This document shows, one piece after another, positions 10,285 to 19,865 of a stretch of 64,000 bases of DNA. The notes under the pieces were generated by a model that worked only from the letters and a program-made list of their open reading frames with translations, was not told the DNA's origin and did not search any database. Position 1 is the stretch's first letter. Every line of letters begins with the position of its first letter. The position numbers were made by a program, and so were the translations under genes. Source of the stretch: Yponomeuta sedellus (lineage: Eukaryota > Arthropoda > Insecta > Lepidoptera > Yponomeutidae); assembly GCA_934045075.1 (NCBI GenBank), contig OW203726.1:2843535-2907534 (forward strand), in the 5' to 3' direction.

Positions 10285-10380
10285 GCGTAGTGAATGTTCT
10301 ACAATAATTGACTGTACTCGCCACTTCAGTCTACCAGTGACCACGGCAACCGCAACGCTGCCGAAGCGTCGGAAATTAAC
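10285..10380 (+). mobile_element. Penelope-like 3'-region repeat with hairpin plus GAAGCGTCGG core
   Basis: GACTGTACTCGCCACTTCAG, then ACCACGGCAAC, and a CGGC..GCCG hairpin followed by AAGCGTCGG match the minus strand at 46500-46565. They also share the core GCCGAAACGTCGG with the Penelope 3' UTR at about 15855. This is a relic without coding sequence. Confidence 0.5.
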
Positions 10381-10450
10381 GTTTTACCAAATAGGTTGTC
10401 TGGAAGACATTGCTCGGAGCAATAAGACCGCCAATTGTAGTGTATCTTTG
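10380..10450 (+). mobile_element. LINE 3'-UTR family fragment
   Basis: TGTCTGGAAGACATTGCTCG and AGCAATAAGACCGCCAATTG correspond to the UTR at 17705-17755 and elsewhere. It is cut at its 3' side by the SINE-A insertion that follows. Confidence 0.55.
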
Positions 10451-10462
10451 TAATTATTTTAT

Positions 10463-10597
10463 TTAAAGAGGTTCGAAATTTCACTGATGCCGGTGAGTCG
10501 CCCATTGGCTCAATTGGTAGAGCGCTGGCACGGATAGCCAGAGGTTGCGGATTCGAATCCCGGCATGGGTGAAATTTTTAGCCTCTAAATAGGTTTT
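10463..10597 (+). mobile_element. SINE-A single copy with 12-bp target duplication
   Basis: TAATTATTTTAT flanks it at 10451-10462 and 10598-10609. The body starts at AAAGAGGTTCGAAATTTCAC and has a complete tRNA-like cloverleaf region: A box TTGGCTCAATTGG, anticodon arm CTGGCACGGATAGCCAG, B box GATTCGAATCC. It ends after CCTCTAAATAGGTTTTT, which is shorter at the 3' end than other copies. Confidence 0.9.
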
Positions 10598-10619
10598 TAA
10601 TTATTTTATGTTTGCTGTT

Positions 10620-11070
10620 TCTTGGTGTACAGTAAAAATATTCTTATAATCGCGACACCTACGAAAGAGTTGTCTTTCGTCTACCTCCTGCGGTTGACTA
10701 GTATGAAATGCTTATAGCATTGAGTCCGCCGCATTGAACAATTTTATTTTTAAAATTTAAGTGTTAAATAAAAAAAATTAACTATAAAAGTATTAATAAT
10801 AATAATTATACCTTTTTCATAAGTAACTATGTATGAGTATCGCAAATCATTAGGATATAATATTTCGTTGCTGCTTCACGTCTACGCGCGGACAGACATC
10901 GAACCTTCTAGGCGTCAATGGTATGAAAAACCATCCCACGTGACCCAACCATGTGTCTGTCATGGTATAATAATGGACTAACACAACCAAATTACTTGTA
11001 CGGTGGTGTATTTGAAGCCAAGCTCTGAGGTATCAAGTCGAATTGGTCGGTTTCTGCACTACTTACTACG
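10620..11070. other. No recognised feature
   Basis: AT-rich upstream half; nothing supported as a gene or element. Confidence 0.4.
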
Positions 11071-11185
11071 CGGCAGACGTTACAGTCTGTTAGCTTTTAG
11101 AATATACGTACCTCGGGCTCTAGAGTAGGCTTCGGTTTTTGCCGAAAGCACACGAGTGTAATACTTCTTCCTGCTCTACATCTAT

Positions 11186-11534
11186 AATATAAAAATGAAT
11201 CGCTGAATGTGTTGGTAAGCGCAAATCTCGAGAGCAGCTGAACCGATTTCGCTAATTATTTTTTTAGAATATTCCTTGAAGTACGAGGATGGTTCTTACG
11301 GAGAGAAAAATAAAGAATTAACTGTAAGACGGTACGAAGTTCGCTGGGTCAGCTAGTCTTTAATATAAAAATGAATCGCTGAATGTGTTGGTAAGCGCAA
11401 ATCTCGAGAGCAGCTGAACCGATTTCGCTAATTCTTTTTTTACAATATTCCTTGAAGTACGAAGATGGTTCTTACGGAGAGAAAAATTAAAGAATCGACT
11501 GTTAAGCGAAACGACGTTCGCTGGGTCGGCTAGT
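11186..11534 (+). mobile_element. Repeat M2, two copies in direct tandem
   Basis: The block from AAAATGAATCGCTGAATGTG to the GACGGTACGAAGTTCGCTGG end occurs at 11186-11357 and again at 11358-11534, about 170 bp apart, with small differences (ATTATTTTTTT against ATTCTTTTTTT). Confidence 0.75.
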
Positions 11535-11544
11535 AGTTATATAT

Positions 11545-11660
11545 AAACGAATCTAAACGCGATTATTTATTAGGAAAAGCGTAATTACTTAATCGTCGGG
11601 AAATAAGGTAATTACGTTTTACCCAATAAAGAATCGCCATTAGACCCGTTTAATATATAA
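11545..11660. repeat. Foldback repeat with ACGTTTTACCCAATAAA arms
   Basis: AAACGCGATTATTTATTAGG and CGTAATTAC on the left are mirrored by GTAATTACGTTTTACCCAAT and AATCGCCATTAGACCC on the right, around CGTCGGGAAATAAGG. The same arm occurs next to the Penelope-like core at 23925 and 46140. Confidence 0.6.
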
Positions 11661-11759
11661 CTATGTATGAGTAACGTGAATCATTATGAAATACTACTTC
11701 CTGCTCTGTATAAATTTTTTACAATTTTAGTTTTAATTTTTATGTAAATAAAGACGGAA

Positions 11760-11940
11760 ATACATTATTAAAACGCGACCCGACGCGACTTATCGACACC
11801 CGATGTACACTGTGCAATTACTGTACGCATGGGGTCGCGTCGGATGTTTATAGTGTGATTCTAGTCATAAAAAATAGTACAATTTGATTCGACTAAACAC
11901 GCGTCGCGTTTCGTCGAGTCGCGTGGCGTGTTAATGAGTG
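11760..11940. repeat. CGCGTCG-rich block with imperfect inverted ends
   Basis: ACGCGACCCGACGCGACT on the left and GGTCGCGTCGG plus CGCGTCGCGTTTCGTCGAGT on the right suggest a diverged MITE. It is non-coding. Confidence 0.35.
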
Positions 11941-11984
11941 TTTTCGCCTTAAACAATACTCCTCACCTTATTGCAATTTAATCG

Positions 11985-12178
11985 GTCTATCCCGAATGGA
12001 GACCACGACTCGGCAAGCGTAGTGTAGGACGCCCTCCGGCCAGATGGACCGACGACCTGAAAAAGGTGGCTGGTGGTGACTGGATGGCGAAAACGGGAGA
12101 TCGGGTCTTGTGGCGCACCCTGGGGGAGGCTTATGTCCAGCAGTGGACTGCAATAGGCTGAAATGATGATGATGATGA
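11985..12178 (+). mobile_element. RTE-type LINE C-terminal fragment with (GAT)n tail
   Basis: The translation gives an RTE-like tail (DLKKVAGGDWMAKTGDR, LWRTLGEAYVQQWTAIG), then a stop and the tail ATGATGATGATGATG. The upstream part is disrupted. It belongs to a different RTE subfamily from 7405-7590, judged by the tail triplet. Confidence 0.75.
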
Positions 12179-12225
12179 TCCCATAGTATCAGAAGTATAT
12201 TCTAAAAGCTAACAGACTGTACGTC

Positions 12226-12545
12226 TTCCTAAAATATCTACAAGATGGAAATGCAATAAAATCGTAACAGATCATCCTACATCCCGGACGTTGAAATCAT
12301 CAAACTCACATTAATCAAAATTAAAATCCCAACCGGCATTTACCATAAGCCGCTGTTCACAAACAAATACACACATTTCATCCTGGAGTTAAATACTCGA
12401 TACTTTCTTCCTTAGAACGTTTATGTTAGAGTTCCTATTGCTCCAAAGCAATGATGGATGCCTTTTACATTTTGTTGAGTAGAGTTATATCTATGAAACG
12501 CTTACTTATAAAGATTTTTTAGTTCTGTACTTCTGAACATATTTC
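12226..12545. other. No recognised feature
   Basis: Nothing supported. Confidence 0.4.
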
Positions 12546-12549
12546 CGTG

Positions 12550-12619
12550 TGTTTGTTTGTTTGTTTGTTTGTTTGTTTGTTTGTTTGTTTGTTTGTTTGT
12601 TTGTTTGTTTGTTTGTTTA
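12550..12619. repeat. (TTTG)n microsatellite
   Basis: About 17 uninterrupted GTTT units. The open frame across it (FVCL repeats) is a by-product. Confidence 0.95.
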
Positions 12620-12654
12620 CTATACTACTAAAAAATATAGATACAACTACTTAC

Positions 12655-12760
12655 GAACGTTGTTGATAAAAAATGTTGATGGAACAAAGGTGATCTGTCA
12701 GGATCGTGGCAAGTGGCAATCCCTGGTCTCTGCCTACCCCTCTGGGAAAAAGCGTGAGGT
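12655..12760 (+). mobile_element. RTE-2 LINE 3' end, short fragment
   Basis: GTGATCTGTCAGGATCGTGG, AAGTGGCA and GCCTACCCCTCTGGGA encode the conserved end CQDRGKW..LVSAYPSG, also present at 20752-21015 (minus) and 34855-35115 (plus). Confidence 0.7.
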
Positions 12761-12860
12761 AATGTTATGTTTCTTACTCCGCTGGCTCAGTGACCCGAAG
12801 TGGGTCTTGGCCTTTGACAGAATAAGTCACTACTTGTCTCTGTCCTGCTCGGTCTTTTGC

Positions 12861-13012
12861 CAGTCGTCGTCAGGCTGCACTAGTCCACTGCTGGACATAG
12901 CCCTCCCCTAAAGAGCGCCACGTTGTGCTATCATAGGGGGTAATGCCCATAATCCCCACGCTGGGCATGCGGGTTGAGGATCGCCGTTCGGTGGAATTGT
13001 ACTACTTTTGCC
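12861..13012 (-). mobile_element. SINE-R (RTE-tailed SINE), minus strand
   Basis: On the minus strand the head GGTGGAATTGTACTACTTTT-type region precedes CATGCCCAGCGTGGGGATTA and TGGGCATTACCCCC. It ends in the RTE-like 3' tail GGAGGGCTATGTCCAGCAGT. Other copies are at 24930, 28318, 50931/53234 and 63820. Confidence 0.7.
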
Positions 13013-13047
13013 AGTATTTTTTGATAATTTCAGTTGAATTTCTTTTT

Positions 13048-13090
13048 GACCGACTTCAAAAAGGAGGATTTTATCAATTCAACGCAAAGT
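13048..13090. repeat. Small GACCGACTTCAAAAAGGAGG repeat end
   Basis: This matches a motif common in insect repeats (established impression, not searched). 13091-13590 otherwise shows nothing recognised. Confidence 0.35.
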
Positions 13091-13599
13091 TTTTTTTTAA
13101 GAACACCCAGATCTAAGGCACCGTGCATCTAAAAACCCGTCACATCAAATATGTAGTTTCATTATCACTTGCTAGGAAAATTAAAATTCAGATGACCACC
13201 AGCTGAAGAATACCTGGATCTTGTGTTTTTATGTTTTTTTTCTTTTGTGACAAAGACGTTTCTATTCAATCCTTCAGCAAAATGAACTGTCCCCGTTATT
13301 AGCTACGCTTGTAAGCTTTTAAACGCGTTTAAAAATAGACAACAAATAAATAAGATAATAAATTGATTCTATTTCTAAACCTACCGCCAACCCTATTCCT
13401 TTAAAAATGAGGTATACAAAAACTCTCTCTATTCCCAGCCAAATAAGATAGATTTTGGCAATTGGTCACGCCTGGCGTGGATGTGACAGGGTGGGGATTC
13501 TGTGACACACGCGTTGAACAGTTGTGACAGTTAGGGAAATATTTACGTCACATGCACGGACTGACGTATTCACATTTATCATACAAGGTGTCACAGAAA

Positions 13600-13700
13600 A
13601 CTTGGTACCCCGGTTTGTGTCCCTTAGTCGCCTTTTACGACACCCGCGGGAAGAATTTGGGTTGGTGCTATTCTCTAGGCCGACACCACACAGCAATTTA
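13600..13700 (-). mobile_element. SINE-R 5' head fragment, minus strand
   Basis: CGGTTTGTGTCCCTTAGTCG, CCTTTTACGACACCCGCGGG and GGCCGACACCACACAGCAA match the head of the longer copy at 28318-28577. Confidence 0.65.
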
Positions 13701-13764
13701 GCGAATTAAAAAATATAAAATAAATGGTGTAAAGAGGTTTGCACCGTTACAACATTAACTCTCT

Positions 13765-14030
13765 GAGAGAAGGCCTATAAAGGGTGTGCCCTGCAGTGAA
13801 AAACTGAACCATGTTACGCAGAAACATTCCAACCCACAGGAAGTAACTTACGGAAAAAGGGCTCTTATTACATAAAACACTATATTATTCCATATCTTTG
13901 TTTAAATATGTTATATTAATAAATCACTTTAACATTGAACAATGAAAAAAAATAGGTAATGTATATATACATAAAGCGTTTCTCTCGAAAGCTACTTATC
14001 TACTGTGTGTTGGAACGTTTCTGCGTAACA
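13765..14030. repeat. Foldback repeat with 27-bp inverted ends
   Basis: GTTACGCAGAAACATTCCAA plus CCCACAG (13813-13839) is mirrored with two mismatches at 14003-14029. The left flank contains a CTCTGAGAGAAGGCC/CCCTGCAG motif shared with 33840, 36836 and 54490. Confidence 0.55.
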
Positions 14031-14400
14031 CTATCTTCTGCTTTTCTTTCACGATATATCGTGCAGCGGGTGCTAAAAAGGGTAAGCGCACATGAGTCAC
14101 GCAGTTGACATAGCACAGTAGCAGCTACTGCATCACGACTGAGTATCTTAATGTCCTCGGTGGTGGGTGAGCAGTAAATATACGGCTCTGAGCACCATTG
14201 TACTGGGAACAAGGTATTTCAAACAAGTGAATTTTGAAATAATGATAAGGCCGCCGTGTGTACTCTTGAGAAATATTTCAGTCATTTCCATTTTAATGTA
14301 ACATCAAGAGTTCTCTATCTATCTATCTACATATTAGAATTTCTTGGGTTCAAATGGTCTGCAACTCTACCGTTCTGCATAGAATGAAAAAGAAGACTTA
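14031..14400. other. No recognised feature
   Basis: Only a short TATC run (about 14317-14330). Confidence 0.4.
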
Positions 14401-14402
14401 AG

Positions 14403-14590
14403 ATGAGATGAGACGAGACGAGACGAGACGAGACGAGACGAGACGAGACGAGACGAGACGAGACGAGACGAGACGAGACGAGACGAGACGAGACGAGACG
14501 AGACGAGACGAGACGAGACGAGACGAGACGAGACGAGACGAGACGAGACGAGACGAGACGAGACGAGACGAGACGAGACGAGACGAGACT
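14403..14590. repeat. (GAGAC)n pentanucleotide array
   Basis: About 37 perfect GAGAC units. Both strands stay open through it (RRDET and LVSSR repeats), which follows from the repeat and is not evidence of a gene. Confidence 0.95.
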
Positions 14591-14617
14591 AGGAGTCAAA
14601 GAAGGAAAGAAGCACTA

Positions 14618-14760
14618 GACATAAGATAAGAATATTCTTTATTGTACACTGGAAAAACCACAAATACATAACAATAAATTGCAAATATACATAGTACAAT
14701 TGGCCGCCTTATTGCTAAAAGCAATTTCTTCCAGACAACCTTACACAACAGACATTATAA
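14618..14760 (-). mobile_element. LINE 3'-UTR family copy, minus strand
   Basis: The tail AGATAAGATAAGAATATTCT is followed by GGCCGCCTTATTGCTAAAAG and TTTCTTCCAGACAACCTT. 14761-14980 is otherwise unassigned. Confidence 0.65.
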
Positions 14761-14985
14761 ACTTATTTCGGCATTCGACACGTGCCGTGCTGGGAGTACC
14801 TCGCAGCAGTTGCCGGCGATTGCCAATGGCAAAAAATGCTATTTTAATGGGTGACTGGCATTTTTAACTACATATTTCAGAAGAGTAATCAAGTGTTTTT
14901 TTTTTTGTTAAGATATTTTTCAAAACAATGCAAAAATATATATTTTTAGTGAAAAATATTTATCTGCGACAAGGACCATCTACCT

Positions 14986-15561
14986 GCGGAACTCCAGCAT
15001 GTCAAACGAGTACTTCGTGCAAACAAGCTGCAAGTTCCGCGTGTCCGTCGTGGAGGACGTGTCAAACCGGACACAGTCGAGAGAGTTCCAGCTTACCTGC
15101 CTTTCGTGAGAGGAGTGACTAACAAAATTGGGAGTATTTTGAAACGCGCCTCAATCAGAACCATCTACCAGCCGCCAAGAAAGATACACCAATTCATGCG
15201 AAGTGTCAAGCACAGGATTCCCTTACAAGAGGCAGGAGTATACAAGCTTGACTGTGAATGTGGTTCCTCGTACATTGGTCAAACGAAGCGTACCATAGCT
15301 GAGCGGGTGAAGGAACATATCGCTGATGTGAAACATAAGCGCTCTGGTAGATCTGCAGTCAGCGAGCATACACTTAGCGGTACCAACAACTTTATACATT
15401 TCGATAAAGTTAAAGTTCTAGCCCGAGAAGACCGTTTCTTCCCTAGAATGATAAGCGAGGCAATAGAGATCCGCCGGCATCCAAATTTTAATAGAAATCG
15501 TGGTTGGAACATACCGGTAGCATGGGAACCAGTGCTTAAGTGCATGAGACCCCCTTGCTAG
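14986..15561 (+). pseudogene. Penelope-like element, C-terminal GIY-YIG endonuclease fragment
   Basis: The frame is open to the stop at 15561. From the ATG at 15106 it gives 151 residues, but the same frame reads upstream to about 14986 (HVKRVLRANKLQVPRVRRGG), so the ATG is not a true start. The GIY-YIG nuclease signature is clear: GVY (residues 44-46), YIG (56-58), the catalytic-type Arg in AERVKEH (67), a later His (88) and Glu near 118-121. The preceding Cys-X-Cys (50, 52) and the NRGWN end are typical of Penelope-like retroelements, whose GIY-YIG domain nicks the target for reverse transcription. The reverse transcriptase part is missing, so this is a 5'-truncated dead copy. The family assignment is strong; subfamily unknown. 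Confidence 0.88.
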
Positions 15562-15960
15562 AAGTGTGACTGTAGAATAAATAATAAAAATAAATTTAAT
15601 TTCAATTAATAATCAGTATCTTTAAGTTCATATAAAGTAATTAGTTTATAAATTTAATTTTAACTTCAATTACTAATAATCAATATTGTTGACTTTATAT
15701 AAAAAATAATTGGTTTGTCTATTTTGGAACGTAACTTCATAATTAACTTTTGTAATTTTTGCCGAGGGTAGTAAACTAACCGTTAATGATTTCTAAAAGA
15801 CACCTGTCACCTCAGTCATCCGGGACCACGGCACCTGAAAAAGTGCCGAAACGTCGGAAAATTGTAAAAAATGTAATAAACGAGCATAAATCCGTATATA
15901 AACAGTTTTAATTATGTCTACTGCTCGTGTTAACCTTAGAAAATTGTATAGACAACTTAT
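15562..15960 (+). mobile_element. Penelope-like element 3' UTR with hairpin core
   Basis: It follows the stop directly. GGCACCTGAAAAAGTGCC forms a hairpin followed by GAAACGTCGG. The region from about 15660 to 15950 is shared with 27011-27295. It ends TACTGCTCGTGTTAACCTTA, which appears inverted at the left edge of the other copy. Confidence 0.75.
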
Positions 15961-16434
15961 TAAATTACTATTATTAAAAGAAATATTCTTCTGTAGTAAG
16001 TTTAGGATTGACATTTGATTCTAAAATTAACTATCTTTGAGAACAACTTTACTTCTTTAAGGAACACAATAAATTTACACTTAGCCAACCCTAAGTGACA
16101 TTATTTATTATTTAATAAGATAGTGTCTACTTCCTAATAAAAGCACCATGTTTCCTTGTACCACGTTACCTATTCTTGTTATCATTTTATTGTGATAAAA
16201 TTGCCTTCGGTGTGTTTTACGTTTGGTTGTCTCCTGAGTTGATTGGTAGAAGTTATGAGTTATTGTTTTGAGTTGAATCTGGAGCGAATGTTCATAAATT
16301 GAACATCCTGTCTGGGGTTAGATTAGAATAGGTAATAGTGACTCATCACTGGTTAGTAATTTGGGAGCAAATTAACTAAGAATCCTGTATATGCTTAGAT
16401 AGAATAGGTAATACTGACCCGCTACTTGGTAGTG
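15961..16434. other. No recognised feature
   Basis: No supported gene or repeat. Confidence 0.4.
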
Positions 16435-16700
16435 ATTGCTAGTGGCATTTTTCCGAGCGCTTCCGTGCTTCGCAAGGCACCTTAAGCCGTTGGGGCCGGC
16501 TGTCATATAATGGCAGTCGTTAAGCAATGTCAGAGGCCTTATGGGCGGCTTGATAACTTCTGACAGTAAGGCCCGCCACTGTCTTACAATCCTCCACCAA
16601 CCCGGACTTGGCCCCCGTGGTGGAGTATGGCCTAACCCTCCTGCGATGCAGGAAGAGACCCGTGCCCCAGCAGTGGGAACATACAAGGGTTGATAACGAA
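16435..16700 (-). mobile_element. Family G repeat, plus-strand reading of its sense (head truncated)
   Basis: The order is CTAGTGGCATTTTTCCGAGC, GTGCTTCGCAAGGCAC, GGCCTTATGGGCGGCTTGAT, CCGCCACTGTCTTACAATCC, CCTGCGATGCAGGAAGAGAC and the tail AGGGTTGATAACGA. Sense is defined arbitrarily with the tail as 3'; copies with the tail on the left are given as plus. At least a dozen copies occur. Open frames through it are artefacts. Confidence 0.75.
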
Positions 16701-16729
16701 CTTGGTAGTGATTTGGGTGCAAAGGAACT

Positions 16730-17005
16730 TCATTATACTATTTTTATTTTTAATGCACTAACCCGTGCTAAGGACAATTTTAAAAACCTATTTAGAGGCT
16801 AAAAATTCCACCCATGCCGGGATTCGAACCCGCGACCTCTCGCTATCCGTGCCAGCGCTCTATTCAACTGAGCTAATGGACGACTCATCGGCATCAGTGA
16901 AATTTCGAACCTCTTTACACTATTCTCTGTATTACGTAGAATAGCCAGATATCGCGGGTTCGAATCCCGGCATGGGTGGAATTTTTAGCCTCTAAATAGG
17001 TTTTT
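16730..17005. mobile_element. SINE-A foldback dimer with 9-bp target duplication
   Basis: A complete minus-strand SINE-A (tail TATTTTTAATGCACTAACCC to head TTCTCTGTATTACGTAGAAT) is joined to a partial plus-strand copy (ATCGCGGGTTCGAATCCCGG to AAATAGGTTTTTA). The whole is flanked by AAAGGAACT at 16721-16729 and 17006-17014, so the dimer inserted as one unit. Both outer ends derive from the SINE 3' region. Confidence 0.9.
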
Positions 17006-17039
17006 AAAGGAACTACAGTTCATAATAATAATGCAGCCT

Positions 17040-17260
17040 TTATACGCCTTATTTTGTGCCTTATCGTGAGGAAACCCGCGATTTGATTGGCTTCGCACGT
17101 ATTGACTTATCTCTCCTGTCCTGTGGGCTAAGCTTACGAAGCTGTCAGATTGGTATTGGTTCTGGGAAAATGCACTCCATCAAAATACAATGTCCCAGTC
17201 ACTGCAGCGTCCACGTGGTACCCTCACTCATCTAGTGTGGGATAAAGGTGATGTAAATTT
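17040..17260 (+). mobile_element. SINE-D body fragment
   Basis: ATCGTGAGGAAACCCGCG, GGCTTCGCACGTATTGACTT, CCTGTGGGCTAAGC and CTCATCTAGTGTGGG are in the same order as in the longer copy at 61126-61460. The tRNA-like head is absent. Confidence 0.6.
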
Positions 17261-17266
17261 TATGGC

Positions 17267-17383
17267 TCCTCTTTCACAGTTCAGGCAGTCCATTTATGGA
17301 ATGATCTGCCCGTGGAAGTGAGAAAAGCAAAGTCCTTGGCTTGTTTTAAGGCACTGGTGAAATCCCACTATCTCACTGGATAA
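17267..17383 (+). pseudogene. LINE ORF2 C-terminal fragment (LWNDLP motif)
   Basis: 38 codons read SSFTVQAVHLWNDLPVEVRK, then SLACFKALVKSHYLTG and a stop. F-x-V-x-A-x-x-LWN-x-LP followed by SLxxFK near the stop is the usual C terminus of Jockey/CR1-like LINE proteins. All upstream domains are missing. It links the widespread UTR family in this window to a coding LINE. Confidence 0.75.
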
Positions 17384-17835
17384 ACTGGAAAACTGTTGCT
17401 TATATGTATTAATTGTATAAGTATTTATTTTTAGGTATTTATGTATATTATTATTATTATCCAATTAAATACATAGGTAAGCAACATATACTATGTTGCT
17501 TACCTATGTATTTAATTGGATACGTATTTGTTTTTAGGTGTGTATGTATATTATTATTTAAATATATGTACATTACATCGTAGGTAATTATAAGTAATTA
17601 TATTCTCGCACTCCCTTGCTGTTGGTAATCAATATATTTTTGATTTAATTGTTTATGTACATGCACCACGTACCGACTATATTCTTCATGCAATCCACTC
17701 CATCCAAAGGTTTTCTGCAAGATATCGCTCTTAGCGATAAGACCGCCAATCGTATAACATTACTTAGATTTAACAATCATGGTTGTAATATTTTTCTGGT
17801 TGTGCAATAAAGTTTTCTCTATCTATCTAAATCTT
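17384..17835 (+). mobile_element. 3' UTR and tail of the LWNDLP LINE
   Basis: It contains TCGCTCTTAGCGATAAGACC, TTTTTCTGGTTGTGCAATAA (polyadenylation-like AATAAA) and the tail CTATCTATCTAA. Part of it is duplicated: 17393-17452 is repeated in diverged form at 17493-17555, with a hairpin between. Confidence 0.7.
17461..17519. repeat. Perfect 27-bp hairpin inside the LINE UTR
   Basis: The arm CCAATTAAATACATAGGTAA plus GCAACAT is exactly mirrored after a 5-nt loop (ATACT). The right arm continues into a second start of the UTR sequence, giving a forward-inverted-forward order. Confidence 0.95.
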
Positions 17836-17980
17836 TTCATTACGTCGACGCAAAGGTCAAAGTTATATACGCGCTACTGTGGCGCATAGATCATCTCTTA
17901 GAGAGAGAGAGAGAGGGAGTGGGTTTGTCTTCCGATTTTTTTCAATTGAAACCTTAAATATTTGTATGCTAGGCTAAGCA

Positions 17981-18345
17981 TCGTTATCAACCCTTAAAGT
18001 CCCCACTTCTGGGGCACGGGTCTCTTCCTGCATTGCAGGAAGGTTAGGCCATACGGGGGCCAAGTCCGGGTTGGTGGAGGATTGTGAGACAGAGGAGGGC
18101 CTCACAGTCAGAAGTTATCAAGCCGCCCATAAGGCCTCTGACATGGCTTAATGACTGCCATTATATGACAGCCGGCACCAACGGCTTAACGTGCCTTGCG
18201 AAGCACGGAAGCGCTCGGAAAAATGCCACTAGCGGTAGTCACGGGACGCTCACCCATGCCGTACCTTACCGCGGCTGGTGTCGCTTAACCAAGTGATTGA
18301 TTCCAATCACTCGGTTCGCCTAGGCCACGAGCGCTTCTTCGCTAG
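17981..18345 (+). mobile_element. Family G repeat, near full length
   Basis: It starts at the tail (ATCGTTATCAACCCTTAAAG) and runs through GTTGGTGGAGGATTGTGAGA, CGGCACCAACGGCTTAACG and TGATTGATTCCAATCACTCG to GGCCACGAGCGCTT. Length is about 360 bp. A (GA)n run lies just before it at about 17897-17916. Confidence 0.75.
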
Positions 18346-18598
18346 GTTAAGCATACAAATTAATATTATTTTAGAAATTCCAAAAAGTCTAAAAACACAA
18401 GTTTACTGAAAATACACTATAAAGTAGAGTTTTAGACACCACTTGATTTATATTACCTATGACAAATCAAATCAAATCAAAAAGGTTTTATGCAAAGTAG
18501 CACAGAAACGTTAGAAACGTTCATTAAGTCAAACTTGGTTTCCGTTGCAAAATCTAGATCATTTTGGAGAAAAAATGTATAAAAACACTCGAAACTTA

Positions 18599-18789
18599 GG
18601 GCCAGTTTCACCATCTGCAAATAAAGTTACGGATAAGCTATCCGCAACCAGGGCTTCCGTTTGTTCTAAATTTGAAGCCATAATGAAACACACGCAATAT
18701 AGGAATATTTATTTAAATTTAGGACAAACGGCAGCCCTGGTTGCGGATAGCTTATCCGAAATTTTCTTTGCAGATTCTGAAACAGGCCC
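18599..18789. mobile_element. MITE-1, complete copy with TTA target duplication
   Basis: 191 bp begin GGGCCAGTTTCACCATCTGC and end with the inverse GCAGATTCTGAAACAGGCCC, flanked by TTA (18596-18598, 18790-18792). Inner inverted repeats are AAGCTATCCGCAACCAGGGC / GCCCTGGTTGCGGATAGCTT. It is non-coding. Confidence 0.85.
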
Positions 18790-18792
18790 TTA

Positions 18793-19182
18793 GTCTTTTC
18801 GAAGTCCAATACTCTTACTAAGTACTTATTAATTTCACAATATTAATAAAGAGAAAGTATATCAGTCAATCCGTGTCAGGCGTTGACAAGCGATTACGAT
18901 AGTAGATTAGACAATTTAATATACCTTTAGTAAAACACTAATTTCCACGACCGTAAGTAACCAGGAACTGAAGGTGTTACTTCTAACCAGTGTTACCAGA
19001 TACATGGAAATTACCATAAAAATACGGTAACTTAATACCCCATACTCGTGTACAGATTAAAATTGTATTTATTTATGCCTCGTGTTTTCTACAATAGTTA
19101 TATTTTCAAAGTAAGAAATAATCGTGATTAGGCCAGATTCATGTTTTAATGAATTAATTTAACGTAATTAATGTAATGAAGT
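18793..19182. other. No recognised feature
   Basis: AT-rich, nothing supported. Confidence 0.4.
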
Positions 19183-19520
19183 GCTCATGGCCTAGGTGAA
19201 CAGAGTGATTGGAATTGGACTTGAGCTAAGCAACAACGGGTGCGGTCAAGTGCAGGATAGGTGACCATTTCGTGACTACCGCTGGAGGATTTTTTTCAAA
19301 GCGCTTCCGTGCTTCGCAAGGCACGTTAAGCCATTGGTGTCGGCTGTCATGTAATACCAGTCGTTAAGCAGCTTGATAACTTCTGACTGTAACACCAGCC
19401 ACTGTCTTACAATCCTCCACCAACCTGGACTTGGCTCCCGTGGTAGAGTATGGCCTAACCTTCCTGCGATGCAGGAAAAGACTCATGCCGCAGCAGTGGG
19501 GACATACAAGGGTTGATACC
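19183..19520 (-). mobile_element. Family G repeat, near full length
   Basis: CTCATGGCCTAGGTGAACAG, GAGTGATTGGAATTGG, GCTTCGCAAGGCACGTTAAG, CCTGCGATGCAGGAAAAGAC and the tail CAAGGGTTGATACC. It lacks part of the TCAGAGGCCTTATGGGCGG block. 19521-19860 is unassigned. Confidence 0.75.
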
Positions 19521-19865
19521 AATTAATGTAATGATGGAAATTCGCTCTCTCATACGAAGGAGAAGGGAAAAACTTGGCTGGAGCTACCATCCCTAGCCAT
19601 GAACAGATAAATGGAAAGCCCTTGTGTCAGCCCCAGACTCCACGGAGGTGTGAATGGACCAATGAAGAAGAATAATATAATGATGACTGTACAGTATAAA
19701 ATAGTAAATATGATGAGACTTATTTGCAGTGTAAAAACAATTTCTCGGTTGGGTTCGATTCCTACTAGGGACTGCCGTACATTTGTGGAAATGACCTCAG
19801 TCTAGGTGAATTTACATGATTGTAATGTCTTGATTTAAAAAAAATCAAAGTTTGCCAACAAATTT

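Larger units (their letters stand above)
11076..12225. repeat. Pair of about 31-bp inverted termini 1.1 kb apart
   Basis: 11076-11109 (GACGTTACAGTCTGTTAGCT, then TTTAGAATATAC) is mirrored with one indel at 12195-12225. The interval holds two M2 copies, a small palindrome, a CGCGTCG-rich block and an RTE end. It may be a nested non-autonomous DNA element. No clear target duplication was seen. Confidence 0.45.

Noticed and set aside
12549..12911. 120-residue frame starting with FVCL repeats
   Set aside because: It joins a (TTTG)n array to RTE-2 and SINE-R fragments; no domain spans the whole.
14403..14629. Open frames on both strands across the GAGAC array (RRDET and LVSSR repeats)
   Set aside because: A pentanucleotide repeat without stops gives long frames in any phase; there is no gene signal outside the array.
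16372..18296. Similar frames in family G copies containing HTPPRGPSPGWW and SEVIKPPIRPLTWL
   Set aside because: The sequence recurs because the DNA repeat recurs. Frames are open on different strands and broken in many copies, with no recognised domain.
19545..19680. Possible LINE-like coding remnant (GGAGAAGGGAAAAACTTGGC)
   Set aside because: The translation is stop-rich and I could not match a known block, so it was left unassigned.
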